From Methanocella conradii HZ254 (lineage in GTDB: Archaea > Halobacteriota > Methanocellia > Methanocellales > Methanocellaceae): a stretch of 64,000 nucleotides of DNA. Positions within the stretch are counted from its first letter, which is position 1; each line of letters begins with the position of its first letter. Location: positions 1,054,001 to 1,118,000 of the forward strand of contig NC_017034.1 in the NCBI RefSeq assembly GCF_000251105.1, read 5' to 3'. Shown in pieces: positions 16,161 through 24,919 of the stretch. A program made the position numbers and the translations under genes. The notes beneath the pieces are model-generated. The model was not told the origin of the DNA. It did not search any database and saw nothing but the letters and a program-made list of their open reading frames with translations.

Positions 16161-17066
16161 TTACGCCCCTCCATACACCGTCTCAAGGAATATATCCTCT
16201 AACGACTTCTCCTCTAGCCTCATCTCCTTTATCCGGTACTCCTTGCGGTATAGCTCCTCGGATATGCTGTCCCTTATATCGGATTCTGCGGTGAGCACCG
16301 CGGTGCCATCCTGGTATGAGGCCTCGATTATCCTTGGATCGGTAAGCCGGGGCATATCGCCGATTACTTTGACCACTATCCTCACCGTCCCCTCCTTGCT
16401 CATCTTTTTCCTGACCTCTTCCGGCGTACCCTTTACCACCAGCTTGCCGCCGGATATTATTCCAATCGTATTGCAGACGTGCCGCACCTCGTCGAGGATG
16501 TGCGATGAGAAGAAGACGGTCTTGCCCTGGCCTGATAGCTCCTTTATCGCCTTCCTGAACTGGATGACTCCCTGGGGGTCGAGGCCGCTGGTTGGCTCGT
16601 CTAAGAAAATTACCTCCGGGTCGTTGAGGAGCGCCTGTGCGAGGCCGAGGCGCTGCTTCATGCCCCGCGAGTATGTGCCCACGGGCTTTTCGACCTTTTC
16701 GAGGCCGACGTATCTTAATAGCTCGTCTATGCGCCTGTCCGCGTCCTTTAAGTCATAGAACTTAGCGAAGTATCTTAAATTCTGGCGTGCCGTGAGGTTG
16801 GAGTAGAACCCCACCCCGTCGGGGAGATATCCGGTGATGCGCTTCGCCTCCATTGGGTTTCTCGTCACGTCCACGCCCTTCACGAAGCACTTTCCGCTCG
16901 TCGGCTCTATTAGCCCCACCATCATCCCTATCGAGGTGGTCTTCCCGGCGCCATTGGGCCCTATGAACCCGAAGACCTCGCCTTTCTCAACCGAAAGCTC
17001 AAGCCCATCTACGGCCTTTATGCCATCGTATATTTTCGTAAGAGCCTCAGCCCTGATGATCTCCAT
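16161..17066 (-). CDS. ABC exporter ATPase
   Basis: 301-residue ABC-2-associated ATPase. Walker A GPNGAGKTT (residues 36-44), signature YSRGMKQRLGLAQ in place of LSGGQ, Walker B VIFLDEPTSGLDP and switch His in FFSSHILDEV are all present. A C-terminal 80-residue extension (VRIVVKVIGD...SLEDIFLETVYGGA) is typical of this class. Start ATG at 17066; a TATA-like region lies in the 139-bp interval shared with the divergent nfnA gene. Close paralogue of the ATPase at 25812. Confidence 0.95.
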   Translation of the reverse strand: MEIIRAEALTKIYDGIKAVDGLELSVEKGEVFGFIGPNGAGKTTSIGMMVGLIEPTSGKCFVKGVDVTRNPMEAKRITGYLPDGVGFYSNLTARQNLRYFAKFYDLKDADRRIDELLRYVGLEKVEKPVGTYSRGMKQRLGLAQALLNDPEVIFLDEPTSGLDPQGVIQFRKAIKELSGQGKTVFFSSHILDEVRHVCNTIGIISGGKLVVKGTPEEVRKKMSKEGTVRIVVKVIGDMPRLTDPRIIEASYQDGTAVLTAESDIRDSISEELYRKEYRIKEMRLEEKSLEDIFLETVYGGA

Positions 17067-17205
17067 AATCGGTCTCTTATATGTTTAACGATTAGTATAT
17101 AATAATTATCTTAACTACGGTTTAATCCGTAGCATAGAAAGTATTTTAAGGGACAATTTTATATGCTAATACCAATTTTTATCAGGGCGAAGGAAGGATA
17201 CGTCA

Positions 17206-18063
17206 TTGTATAGGATTGTCGGGAAGAAGGAGATCGCTTTTAATACTACTTTGTTTGAGGTTGAGGCGCCCGAGGTCGCCCGAAAGGCCTTGGCCGGGCA
17301 GTTTGTGGTCGTGAGGCTGGACGAGAGGGGCGAGCGTATACCACTTACGATAGCTGATTTTGACCGTGGAAAGGGTACGATAACTATGGTCGTGCTTTCG
17401 GTGGGGAAGACTACGAAGAAGCTTTCTAGGCTTAGGGAGGGCGACCATATCCTGGACGTGGCGGGGCCTCTGGGCAATCCTGCCGAGATGGTTGAGAATA
17501 GTTTGGTAGTATGTATCGGAGGCGGGCTCGGTATAGCCCCGATTTACCCGATAGCCCGTGAGCTTAAGGCCCGCGGCAATAAGGTCATCTCTATAATAGG
17601 GGCGAGGAGCGCTTCCCTGCTTTTCTGGGAGGACCGCATGAGGGAGGTAAGCGATGAGCTTTACGTCGTGACGGATGACGGCTCATATGGGCGAAAAGGG
17701 TTTGCGGTCCACCAGCTTCTGGATTTGATAAGCTCCGGGATGAGGATTGACCGCGTGATAATCATAGGCTCGGCCATAATGATGAAGGTGACCTCTGAGG
17801 CCACGAGGCCTTATGGCATTAAGACTATCGTGAGCCTGAACCCCATCATGGTGGATGGCACGGGAATGTGCGGGTCGTGCAGGGTTACGGTTGGCGGGAA
17901 GACAAGGTTTGCCTGCGTTGATGGCCCTGAGTTTGATGGCCACGAGGTGGACTTTGATGAGCTCCTTGCGAGGCTGAGGATGTATAGTGCTGAGGAGAGA
18001 TTGGCTGATGAGCTTTATATGCAGGGGGTGGGGGCTTGCCAAAGCTGCCAAAAGAATTTATAG
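17206..18063 (+). CDS. Ferredoxin:NADP oxidoreductase subunit, NfnA/SudB-like
   Basis: 285-residue flavoprotein with the ferredoxin-NADP reductase fold: FAD-binding N-terminal barrel (ERIPLTIADFDR), NAD(P)-binding GGGLGIAPIYPIAREL, and C-terminal 2Fe-2S site VDGTGMCGSCRVTVGG...FACVDGPEFDGH, where Asp and three Cys are the usual ligands. With the next gene it forms an NfnAB-type complex, which in other organisms bifurcates electrons between NADH, NADPH and ferredoxin, or acts as sulfide dehydrogenase. TTG start at 17206 behind GGAAGGA. Overlaps the next gene by 28 bp. Confidence 0.88.
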   Translation: MYRIVGKKEIAFNTTLFEVEAPEVARKALAGQFVVVRLDERGERIPLTIADFDRGKGTITMVVLSVGKTTKKLSRLREGDHILDVAGPLGNPAEMVENSLVVCIGGGLGIAPIYPIARELKARGNKVISIIGARSASLLFWEDRMREVSDELYVVTDDGSYGRKGFAVHQLLDLISSGMRIDRVIIIGSAIMMKVTSEATRPYGIKTIVSLNPIMVDGTGMCGSCRVTVGGKTRFACVDGPEFDGHEVDFDELLARLRMYSAEERLADELYMQGVGACQSCQKNL

Positions 18064-19436
18064 ATAGGCGGAGGCGTATCCCTATGAGGGAGCAGCCGCC
18101 CGCGGAAAGGGTAAAGAATTTTGACGAGGTGGCGCTTGGCTATAGCGAGGAAGAGGCCATTAGCGAGGCCAAGCGTTGCCTTCATTGCGATGCGCCCATG
18201 TGCATAGAGGGCTGCTCCGTGGGCATCGACATACCCGCCTTTGTGAAGAAGATAGCCGAGGGCAATTTCGAGGAGGCCATCAGGATTATTAAGGAGAAGA
18301 ATAATTTGCCAGCCATCTGTGGCCGGGTGTGTCCACAGGAGTCCCAGTGTGAGAAGAAGTGTATACTGGGGATGAAGTGGAAGCCGCTGGCGATTGGGCG
18401 ATTGGAGCGTTTTGCAGCCGACCATGAGAAGGACGGCGTTAGGCCTGAGGTTACGCCTAACGGAAGGAAGGTTGCCGTCGTGGGCTCGGGGCCTGCCGGG
18501 CTGACAGCCGCCGCAGACCTTGCCAGGATGGGCTACGCCGTGACCATTTTTGAGGCGCTGCATAAGCCGGGCGGGGTGCTGGTGTATGGGATTCCCGAGT
18601 TCAGGCTGCCCAAGGCAATAGTGGAGAAAGAGGTCGAGTACGTGAAGAGCCTTGGCGTGGAGATTAGGCTTAACCATGTCGTTGGCAAGACCATTACCAT
18701 AGACGAGCTTTTTGATGCGGGCTATGAGGCGGTGTTCGTTGGGAGCGGCGCCGGCCTGCCCTCTTTTATGCACATACCCGGCGAGAACTTGAATGGCGTA
18801 TATTCTGCCAACGAGTTTTTGACTCGTGTTAACTTGATGCGTGCCTTCAGGTTTCCTGAGTATGATACGCCTATCAAGCGTGGCAGGAATGTGGCCGTCG
18901 TTGGGGGCGGTAACGTGGCCATGGACGCGGCCAGGACGGCGAAAAGGCTGGGCGCAGAGCACGTTTATCTCATTTACCGCAGAGGCGAGGAGGAGATGCC
19001 CGCCCGGCGTGAGGAAGTGGAGCACGCCAAAGAGGAGGGCATCGAGTTTAGGCTCCTCATGAATCCGACCAGGATTATCGGGGATGAGCAGCGGAACGTT
19101 AAGGCGATAGAGTGCATCTGCATGGAGCTTGGCGAGCCGGATGAGACGGGGCGGAGGGCACCGGTGTGCAAGCCAGGCTCCGAGACCACCATGGACGTCG
19201 ATACGGTGATAATAGCCATTGGCACTTCGCCAAACCCTCTAATCGCTAAGGCCACTCCGGGCCTCAGGACAGGCAAGCACGGCGTCCTTGAGGTCGAGCC
19301 GTACACCTTTAAGACCTCCAGGGAGGGCGTGTTCGCCGGCGGGGACATCGTCTCAGGTGCGGCCACCGTGATAAGCGCCATGGGGCAGGCGAAGGAAGCG
19401 GCGAAGGCCATAGACGAGTACATAAAAAACAAGTAA
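18036..19436 (+). CDS. NfnB/SudA-like flavoprotein (glutamate synthase small-subunit family)
   Basis: 466 residues. N-terminal domain binds two 4Fe-4S clusters: CLHCDAPMCIEGC and CGRVCPQESQCEKKC. Then an FAD site VVGSGPAGLTAAADLARMG and an NADP site AVVGGGNVAMDAARTAKRLG, and the C-terminal FAGGDIVSGAATVISAMGQAKEAA. This is the standard order. TTG start at 18036 behind GGGGGTGGGG, inside the end of nfnA, so the two subunits are made together. In a methanogen it would connect NADPH with ferredoxin or F420-linked redox, an inference. Confidence 0.9.
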   Translation: MPKLPKEFIDRRRRIPMREQPPAERVKNFDEVALGYSEEEAISEAKRCLHCDAPMCIEGCSVGIDIPAFVKKIAEGNFEEAIRIIKEKNNLPAICGRVCPQESQCEKKCILGMKWKPLAIGRLERFAADHEKDGVRPEVTPNGRKVAVVGSGPAGLTAAADLARMGYAVTIFEALHKPGGVLVYGIPEFRLPKAIVEKEVEYVKSLGVEIRLNHVVGKTITIDELFDAGYEAVFVGSGAGLPSFMHIPGENLNGVYSANEFLTRVNLMRAFRFPEYDTPIKRGRNVAVVGGGNVAMDAARTAKRLGAEHVYLIYRRGEEEMPARREEVEHAKEEGIEFRLLMNPTRIIGDEQRNVKAIECICMELGEPDETGRRAPVCKPGSETTMDVDTVIIAIGTSPNPLIAKATPGLRTGKHGVLEVEPYTFKTSREGVFAGGDIVSGAATVISAMGQAKEAAKAIDEYIKNK

Positions 19437-19626
19437 TAATGAAACCCATATCAACCTCTTATAAATGGGAGTAATAGATAGGCGTTCTGCCTTCTTTATT
19501 AAATAATCGAATAGTGATAAATCGCTTTTTTTGAAAGTATTTGGTATGGTTGTCAGATTGTTAGAGAAAGTATAAATATGCTAGTTTTAAATATCATTAA
19601 GGGGCGGGTGGCCGGGGTATTAGGAT

Positions 19627-20415
19627 ATGAACTCCAATAGGTTGCTGACGTACATAGCGACTTCAGGCGTGAGAAATAACATATTATACCAATTATTAGA
19701 AGAGCCAATGGATTTGTCCGGGCTAAAAAGCGTTTTCGGCGTAACGTCTGCTGACTTGCTTCCGCGCCTCAAGGAAATGGAAAAAAGGAGTCTGTTATAC
19801 AAGGTGGATGGCGTATACCAGTTAACTTTTACAGGTAAGACCGCGGCTAGAATGCTCTCCCGGTGGGAGCGTTTATCACGATTATTAGAGGAGCACGGCC
19901 AATTTTTTAATAGCCACGACATGTCAGTATTCCCTGAAAACCTGCTAGATAGCATGAGTATGCTGGGAGATTGCAGGATCATACAAGACAATATGCGGGA
20001 TATTAACGCCACCTACAGGGAAATAGTCGAAAAATTATCAATGTCCAGCTCCCTCATGGGCATCTCGCCCATTTTCGATTCGCACTTTCCCGAGATAGTT
20101 GTTTCGATTGCCCTGCGGAACGCTCCCGTATCCATAATTTTAACAAGGGACATCTATGAAATCGTTGTAGATGAGTACGCGGATGCGCTACGACTGTTTT
20201 TATCATGTGAGAATGCCCGGCTTTACGTCGTCGGGGAGGCGAGGCTGGCCCTGGCGGTCACCGATTCTTTCCTCGCGCTCTCACTATTCAATGATAGTGG
20301 GTTCGACGCCCAGACTAGTCTTGTTAGCCGCGAGGAATCAGCGCTAAAGTGGGGCGGAGAACTGTTCGAATACTACAGGAGACGATCAAAAGAAGTCAAA
20401 AACCCAGTCGACTAG
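19627..20415 (+). CDS. Winged-helix regulator with DUF1724 domain (Msr-like)
   Basis: 262 residues. Residues 1-75 form a winged helix (RNNILYQLLEEP, LLPRLKEMEKRSLLYKVDGVYQLTFTGKTAARML), and the C-terminal half has the DUF1724 pattern of methanogen regulators related to the Msr proteins that control methyltransferase genes in Methanosarcina. The C-terminal end (FDAQTSLVSREESALKWG...LFEYYRRR) is repeated as a broken fragment at 24098-24205. Immediately downstream are three tandem palindromic boxes and then a structured leader and a secreted-protein gene, so this is the likely local regulator. A GGGGCGGGTGGCC purine-rich stretch and TTAGGAT precede the ATG. Confidence 0.85.
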   Translation: MNSNRLLTYIATSGVRNNILYQLLEEPMDLSGLKSVFGVTSADLLPRLKEMEKRSLLYKVDGVYQLTFTGKTAARMLSRWERLSRLLEEHGQFFNSHDMSVFPENLLDSMSMLGDCRIIQDNMRDINATYREIVEKLSMSSSLMGISPIFDSHFPEIVVSIALRNAPVSIILTRDIYEIVVDEYADALRLFLSCENARLYVVGEARLALAVTDSFLALSLFNDSGFDAQTSLVSREESALKWGGELFEYYRRRSKEVKNPVD

Positions 20416-20436
20416 TCAATTCTTTTATACCATGCT

Positions 20437-20528
20437 GACCGAGCGTTTAATTTTAGGCCAAAATTGGCCGGGCATTTAATTTTAGGCTATAATTGACTGG
20501 GAGCTTAATTTTAGGCCAAAATTAAACG
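20437..20528 (+). promoter_or_regulatory. Three tandem palindromic boxes and promoter
   Basis: A 29-30-bp unit occurs three times (about 20437, 20467, 20496). Each has TTTAATTTTAGGC followed by AAAATT or similar; the third is a near-perfect palindrome with arms TTAATTTT and AAAATTAA (20503-20527). The TATA-like CTAATAAATAC follows at 20534-20544. Spacing of about three helical turns is typical of cooperative dimers. One further good copy lies at 25707-25731 and a degenerate one near 24265. Confidence 0.7.
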
Positions 20529-20564
20529 AGGAATCTAATAAATACATGTAAAGCTATAGCTTGC

Positions 20565-20769
20565 TATACGAGCATCCTGTGGGATGCCTCGTGGGTGGCA
20601 GCGGCCCCTGGAAGAACGCTGCCATCCACGGCCAAAAAAGTGGCAAGACCAGGTAGACATTCAAACATTTAAAACGTTTCTATGAATCCAGCGTTACAAC
20701 GGCTTGCCTCCATAAAAAGAAAACCAACACGCCAAAACGTGAAGAATAAGCCCTTGAGGAGGAAAAGCG
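20565..20769 (+). ncRNA. Structured 5' leader, copy 1 (candidate cis-regulatory RNA)
   Basis: About 200 nt between the predicted transcription start and the gene. Hairpin 1 GCATCC/GGATGC (20572-20587); hairpin 2 GGCAGCG/CGCTGCC (20597-20623); a long stem GGCAAG (20642-20647) with CTTGCC (20703-20708); hairpin CACG/CGTG (20728-20741); ribosome site GAGGAGG (20756-20762). CCTCC (20707-20711) can pair with GGAGG, in competition with the long stem, a layout expected for translational control. Copy 2 at 24310-24523 preserves hairpin 1 with changed base pairs. Not matched to a riboswitch class I know. Confidence 0.6.
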
Positions 20770-23028
20770 ATAAAAATCAAACTGAATAAAATCCTATGCA
20801 TAACGGTCGCCTTTATACTCTTATTGGCAGTGACCGTGGTACCGACAATGGCATCTACACCAGTTCCAGTTAGCCCGGGCATAACAAAAGACAACGCGGA
20901 TTCGCAGAAAATTTCAATATCTAATTTGAATTCCAATGGAAATGAAGCAATCAACTCAGTAAAAAAATTCGTAGATGATGACTTGGGTGGCGAGGGCGTC
21001 TTGAAGACCGTAAAAACAACGATCGATGGAAAATATGTCAACACAAAATTTGAAGTTGATGTTTCAGAGGAAGGAAAATATTATGTGACTGCATGGGTCA
21101 TGGGCACCAACGGAAAAAAGATTCAAGCATACCTCGATGATGATCCAAATCCCATAGGAGACCTAAAGATATCAGAGAACGATTGGCAGTTTGCAGAATT
21201 ACAGAACAAGAACATTTTTGACCCAATACAACTATCTAAAGGAACCCATGTATTCTCCTTTAGAAGCCAAGAAGTACCGGCAATTGAATTCATTCGATTG
21301 GCCAAACAAAAGGATAAAGCGATTCTCCCCGATACGAATTATCGAAATTACATAAAAACTCTAGAGACGAGCTCTTTGCCAGAAAGTTACAGACAGTCGA
21401 AGATCGGAAATCAAACGACTGAGACAATGGCATTGGCAACAATATCCAATCCAGCCGGCGATTATGCATATCAATTGGATACTAGCTTTACATATACTTA
21501 CTACGCGTATTTCAACTTCAATAGTGGTCAGCATGTGGTTTTCGAAACCAATAAAAGTGATCCATACGCATCTGACCCGGTCATGTACTTGTTTAATGCA
21601 AATGATCCTGTCAATGGTGGTTCATGGTCGAACGATGACTATAACGGATTTCAATCAAGAATAGATGTTACCATCCCAAGTACTGGTTCGTATATACTAC
21701 TGCTACGATCATTTAGTTCCAGTTCCCCCGGAACTTCGGATTTGTATAAAGATGGTTCTCTGTATGCCTCAAATGTTGCACTCGCTGGAACTAGAGTATA
21801 TTGTGGCGGGGTCTCCAAGACAGGAGAATTGAATTACTTTACAGCCAAACTTACAGGTGATAGTCGTATATGGTTAGAAGACAGTAGTAGTCCATATCCA
21901 GGCAAAATAACAGGATTCAATGATGACTATGCTGGGTCTGGGGATTTTAATTGGGGTCTTGCATCAAGAGTAAAAAAGGACTTTTCACCAAGTATCAATT
22001 ACGTCCTTGTTTCGAGTTACAGTTCATATAATCCAACAGGTAAAGCAGATGTGTACATGAAATGTGATAATAGCAACATTATGAGCTATTTCGAGAATCT
22101 CAAGGCTGACGATGCCATCAAGTCGGCACAAGCATCCGATGCTTATAACTGTATAAGCTGGTCCGGAGGACGCATAGATTTAGGTAGGTACTTTTGGCCT
22201 CCTAGCCCCGGGAATCCATGGTACGATCCGAACCCACTAACTGCGTTTGATAAATTCTATGGGAATACTCCTGCAAGATATTCTGGTGCAATGAATTATA
22301 CGCGATCTGGGGCGACTGAAAGTAATAGTGTGGTTGATTTATGGGCGCTAAGCGGCAGCTATACGCATGCGTCAGTTACAAAACCGGGGAACGACCATTC
22401 ACACGGCTACGATTGGGAAAGCAAACCTGGCGGGCTTATGAGAACTTTCCATCCAAGATATGCACTAAGAGGTAGTTCTTATGGAGATGTGGTCGCCTAC
22501 TATCGATGGACTGGAGGATATGCGTCAGCTGCTTCTAGCAAAACAACTGGAGGTATGACTTTCGATGAATCTGTAAAGAGTGGTTTGACCGTAATAGATA
22601 AAGTTGAATTATCTGCAGAAGAAAAAGCAAAACTGGCGGATTCGATAAATAGCATCCCCGAGGAAGTTAAACGGGAATTCGAAGCTAAATATTTAGCATG
22701 GAAAGCGACATGGGATGACCCTGATCTTGTCATTCAGAGCAATCCATGGATGTTTACTCAATCTGAGCAATATGATGAATTCCTAGCCTATTGCAAGAAA
22801 CAGGGTAAAGCAGTATGGCCTCTGTTATTCCAAAAATATGTGCAAGGAGATGAACTTGCTAAAGAGGCTATCATAGATGTGACATATACTAAATATGGCC
22901 TCCTTTTGGATGATATAAGGCAGGAAAGCGCCAAAGAGCGGTACAATACCGAAGGTGCATATATAGCTCCTTCTGAGGAAGCAAATATAATGAGGTATAT
23001 CGAGAAGCTATTGGCATTAGAGGTATGA
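20770..23028 (+). CDS. Large secreted protein with papain/NlpC-like (DUF7689-like) core
   Basis: About 752 residues. The codon aligned with the ATG of the second copy reads ATA (20770), 7 bases after GAGGAGG; no ATG/GTG/TTG occurs in frame before TTG 20824, which would cut the signal peptide (NKILCITVAFILLLAVTVVPTMA). Domains: a CBM-like beta domain (about 60-160), two pre-peptidase-type beta domains (about 215-440), then a region with YNCISWSGG, YTHASV, DWESKPGG and YGDVVAYYR, the order of Cys, His and Gly motifs of DUF7689/NlpC-like cysteine hydrolases, and a helical C-terminal 150 residues. Strongly AT-rich compared with flanks. Overlaps the lipoprotein gene by 4 bp. Hydrolase or transglutaminase-like activity is inferred only. 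Confidence 0.75.
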   Translation: MKIKLNKILCITVAFILLLAVTVVPTMASTPVPVSPGITKDNADSQKISISNLNSNGNEAINSVKKFVDDDLGGEGVLKTVKTTIDGKYVNTKFEVDVSEEGKYYVTAWVMGTNGKKIQAYLDDDPNPIGDLKISENDWQFAELQNKNIFDPIQLSKGTHVFSFRSQEVPAIEFIRLAKQKDKAILPDTNYRNYIKTLETSSLPESYRQSKIGNQTTETMALATISNPAGDYAYQLDTSFTYTYYAYFNFNSGQHVVFETNKSDPYASDPVMYLFNANDPVNGGSWSNDDYNGFQSRIDVTIPSTGSYILLLRSFSSSSPGTSDLYKDGSLYASNVALAGTRVYCGGVSKTGELNYFTAKLTGDSRIWLEDSSSPYPGKITGFNDDYAGSGDFNWGLASRVKKDFSPSINYVLVSSYSSYNPTGKADVYMKCDNSNIMSYFENLKADDAIKSAQASDAYNCISWSGGRIDLGRYFWPPSPGNPWYDPNPLTAFDKFYGNTPARYSGAMNYTRSGATESNSVVDLWALSGSYTHASVTKPGNDHSHGYDWESKPGGLMRTFHPRYALRGSSYGDVVAYYRWTGGYASAASSKTTGGMTFDESVKSGLTVIDKVELSAEEKAKLADSINSIPEEVKREFEAKYLAWKATWDDPDLVIQSNPWMFTQSEQYDEFLAYCKKQGKAVWPLLFQKYVQGDELAKEAIIDVTYTKYGLLLDDIRQESAKERYNTEGAYIAPSEEANIMRYIEKLLALEV

Positions 23029-23609
23029 GCATTATGAATCCAAAATTTTTATTAATTACAATATTTACAATAATTGGAATATTATTAATTAGCGGATGTG
23101 TCAATGAAAAGAAAATGAAAGAAAAATTGGGAGATGAAATATTAAATATAGGAGAAGCCGTTCCTGAAGGATGGAATTATACGATAACCCAAGATTTCGT
23201 AGGAGAGGTTACCCCTGCTGATGGGTATGGTAAAATTGCAACTCAAAATTCAGAAGAAATAAGCGTACCTCATGGTCTATGGAAACCGGTAGCTGTTGTG
23301 AATTTTGTCAACCCTAATAGAGAGATTGGATATTATCCTGGCGTGGAAACTGAAAAGAAATATAACCCATCACTTCAGCTTTATTTTTACGATATTACGC
23401 AAAAACAAATGATAATGGAGATCGTAGATAAAGAAAAAATTTATTCATGGTGTTCCCCCATATACTTCGATGAGACCAAGAATTACGTTATTGTCACTTC
23501 TGAGTGTTATATAAACAGCGGGATAAATACTGAGGAGGCAAAAAATTATTATTCTCCATTAGAGAGGTCATTAAAAGCGTATTTTAATAAATATAAGGAC
23601 GCTCATTGA
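23025..23609 (+). CDS. Small lipoprotein of unknown family
   Basis: 194 residues. Signal sequence with lipobox LLISGC (Cys24 from ATG 23025; ATG 23034 is an alternative), so the protein is likely lipid-anchored outside the cell. The mature part has charged N-terminus, a YTITQDFVGEVTPADGYG segment, and three more Cys. The family is not recognised. Its ATG overlaps the stop of the large secreted protein (ATGA), and it is equally AT-rich, so the two form an operon and probably arrived together. It may be a partner or protector of the secreted protein (speculative). Confidence 0.75.
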   Translation: MSIMNPKFLLITIFTIIGILLISGCVNEKKMKEKLGDEILNIGEAVPEGWNYTITQDFVGEVTPADGYGKIATQNSEEISVPHGLWKPVAVVNFVNPNREIGYYPGVETEKKYNPSLQLYFYDITQKQMIMEIVDKEKIYSWCSPIYFDETKNYVIVTSECYINSGINTEEAKNYYSPLERSLKAYFNKYKDAH

Positions 23610-24089
23610 AAAAAACGAGTTAACCTCCTTAACCAATCCACCATTCCCTCCATACTTGAAGTCTTCAACATATCTTCCCATGATTTTTAGGCACAAGGTT
23701 TGATTTTTTCGTCGTTTGTTATAGGGGCCTGGTATTCTTGTTTTTGTCTGCTTATTAATAATAGCTCGCCTATAAGCATGTGAAGTGTTTTACCATGGTT
23801 AAAAGTATTAACGGTATTGAGCATATCTATGGGATCGCCCCCCTACTACGATCCCGCCACTAAAAAGACGAGGCATCATAGTTAATACCTGAGAAATACT
23901 CGGGCAAAAAATTGGGCGATTCGATGACCCCTGTAAAAACGAAGAACAACCCGCCCAAAACAATTATACGATGGGCGAGCTCCTCTCTCTCTTGGTGCTC
24001 AGAGAACTCGGCATTGATGAACTGCTACCTTTTTACCTTGACAACAAAACGTGAAGACCGTTATGGGCATGGCGATCAACCGAGTGGTA
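23610..24089. other. Degenerate stretch without intact gene
   Basis: Short coding-like scraps occur on both strands (for example a 27-codon frame from 23971 reading MGELLSLLVLRELGIDELLP, and minus-strand pieces between 23620 and 23780), none with homologous context I can name. The stretch looks like the decayed upstream part of a second regulator/secreted-gene unit or an old insertion. Confidence 0.4.
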
Positions 24090-24097
24090 GAATCCTA

Positions 24098-24205
24098 CTC
24101 GACGCCCAGACCAGCCTCATGAGCCGTGAAAAATCGGCGCTAAAATGGGGGGACTATTCGAATACTACAAGCAAGGGGCGAGGGAGATTACATAGTATTG
24201 CTAGG
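24098..24205 (+). pseudogene. Remnant of DUF1724 regulator C-terminus
   Basis: The DNA from CGACGCCCAGACC onward matches the end of the regulator gene at 20307-20390. The product reads LDAQTSLMSREKSALKWG and then loses frame through a missing base before the segment coding for the FEYY motif. No N-terminal part survives. It occupies the same place relative to the operator and leader as the intact regulator does in the first unit. Confidence 0.75.
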
Positions 24206-24223
24206 AATCCGAGGCTTTCTAAT

Positions 24224-24300
24224 TAAACGATGAGTTTAATATAATTAAAAAATTAGATGACGCGCTTAACTTTATATTAAACGAAGGAAATTATAAATAC
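24224..24300 (+). promoter_or_regulatory. Degenerate operator boxes and TATA box of copy 2
   Basis: AT-rich repeats containing ATTAAACGATGAGTTTAAT and CGCTTAAC...ATATTAAACGAAGG are weakened versions of the boxes at 20437-20528, followed by TTATAAATAC (24291-24300). Confidence 0.5.
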
Positions 24301-24309
24301 TCATATAGC

Positions 24310-24523
24310 GATTGCTTGTTTTAGAAGCGTCTCTACTAGACGCATCGTGGACAGCAGCGGCCCCTGGGAGAGCGCTGCCATCCACGGCCAAAAAAGTGGC
24401 AAGACCAGGTAGACATTCAAACTACTTAAAACGTTTCTATGAATCCAGTTGTGGGCTTGCCTCCATAAAAAGAAAACCGAACACGCCAAAACGTGAAGAA
24501 TAAGCCCTTGAGGAGGAAAAGCG
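24310..24523 (+). ncRNA. Structured 5' leader, copy 2
   Basis: Over 80 percent by eye identical to the leader at 20565-20769 in its 3' two thirds. Hairpin 1 is GCGTCT/AGACGC (24327-24343) where copy 1 has GCATCC/GGATGC: pairs are kept although bases differ. The GGCAAG/CTTGCC stem, the CACG/CGTG hairpin and GAGGAGG are unchanged. It ends at an ATG (24524). Confidence 0.6.
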
Positions 24524-24919
24524 ATGAAAAAAATCCTATGCATACCGGTCAGCCTTGTGATACTACTAGCGATAACCGATGTACCGACGATGGCATGCAA
24601 ACCATTAGAGCCATGTGATCAGAAAAACTTGTCATTAGCAGATAATGTAGAATACGGAAAGATCTCAACGTAACAGTGCAGCAATTATCTGGTTCTGAAG
24701 CGAATATTAAAAGAGGTTTTTAATAACCAAGAAGTAAAATATATCCGAAATGAATTCTTGGCAAGAAAATACGTGGAAAAAGGAAATCATGCTAAAGTGT
24801 ATAAAGCAATAGCCAGTAACAAAACGATAAGTTCGGAAATAATAATTGTGGAGATACCCTACAATACTCATCATTGGATAAATCGTTGGAGTGTGAATAA
24901 TGTCTATAATAGAAGATAG
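24524..24919 (+). pseudogene. Frameshifted secreted-protein gene, copy 2
   Basis: ATG 24524 starts a signal peptide (KKILCIPVSLVILLAITDVPTMA) matching that of the 752-residue secreted protein. The first frame stops at 24671 after 49 codons. A coherent product continues in a shifted frame (KDLNVTVQQLSGSEANIKRGF) and again in a third (NNQEVKYIRNEFLARKYVEKG...WINRWSV) to TAG 24917. Two frameshifts in an otherwise protein-like sequence indicate a decayed gene of about 130 codons unrelated to the big protein beyond the signal peptide. The intact membrane protein gene overlaps its last 20 bp. Confidence 0.65.

Noticed and set aside
20437..20528. CRISPR array
   Set aside because: Only three degenerate AT-rich units with almost no spacer and no cas genes; they sit directly before a TATA box.
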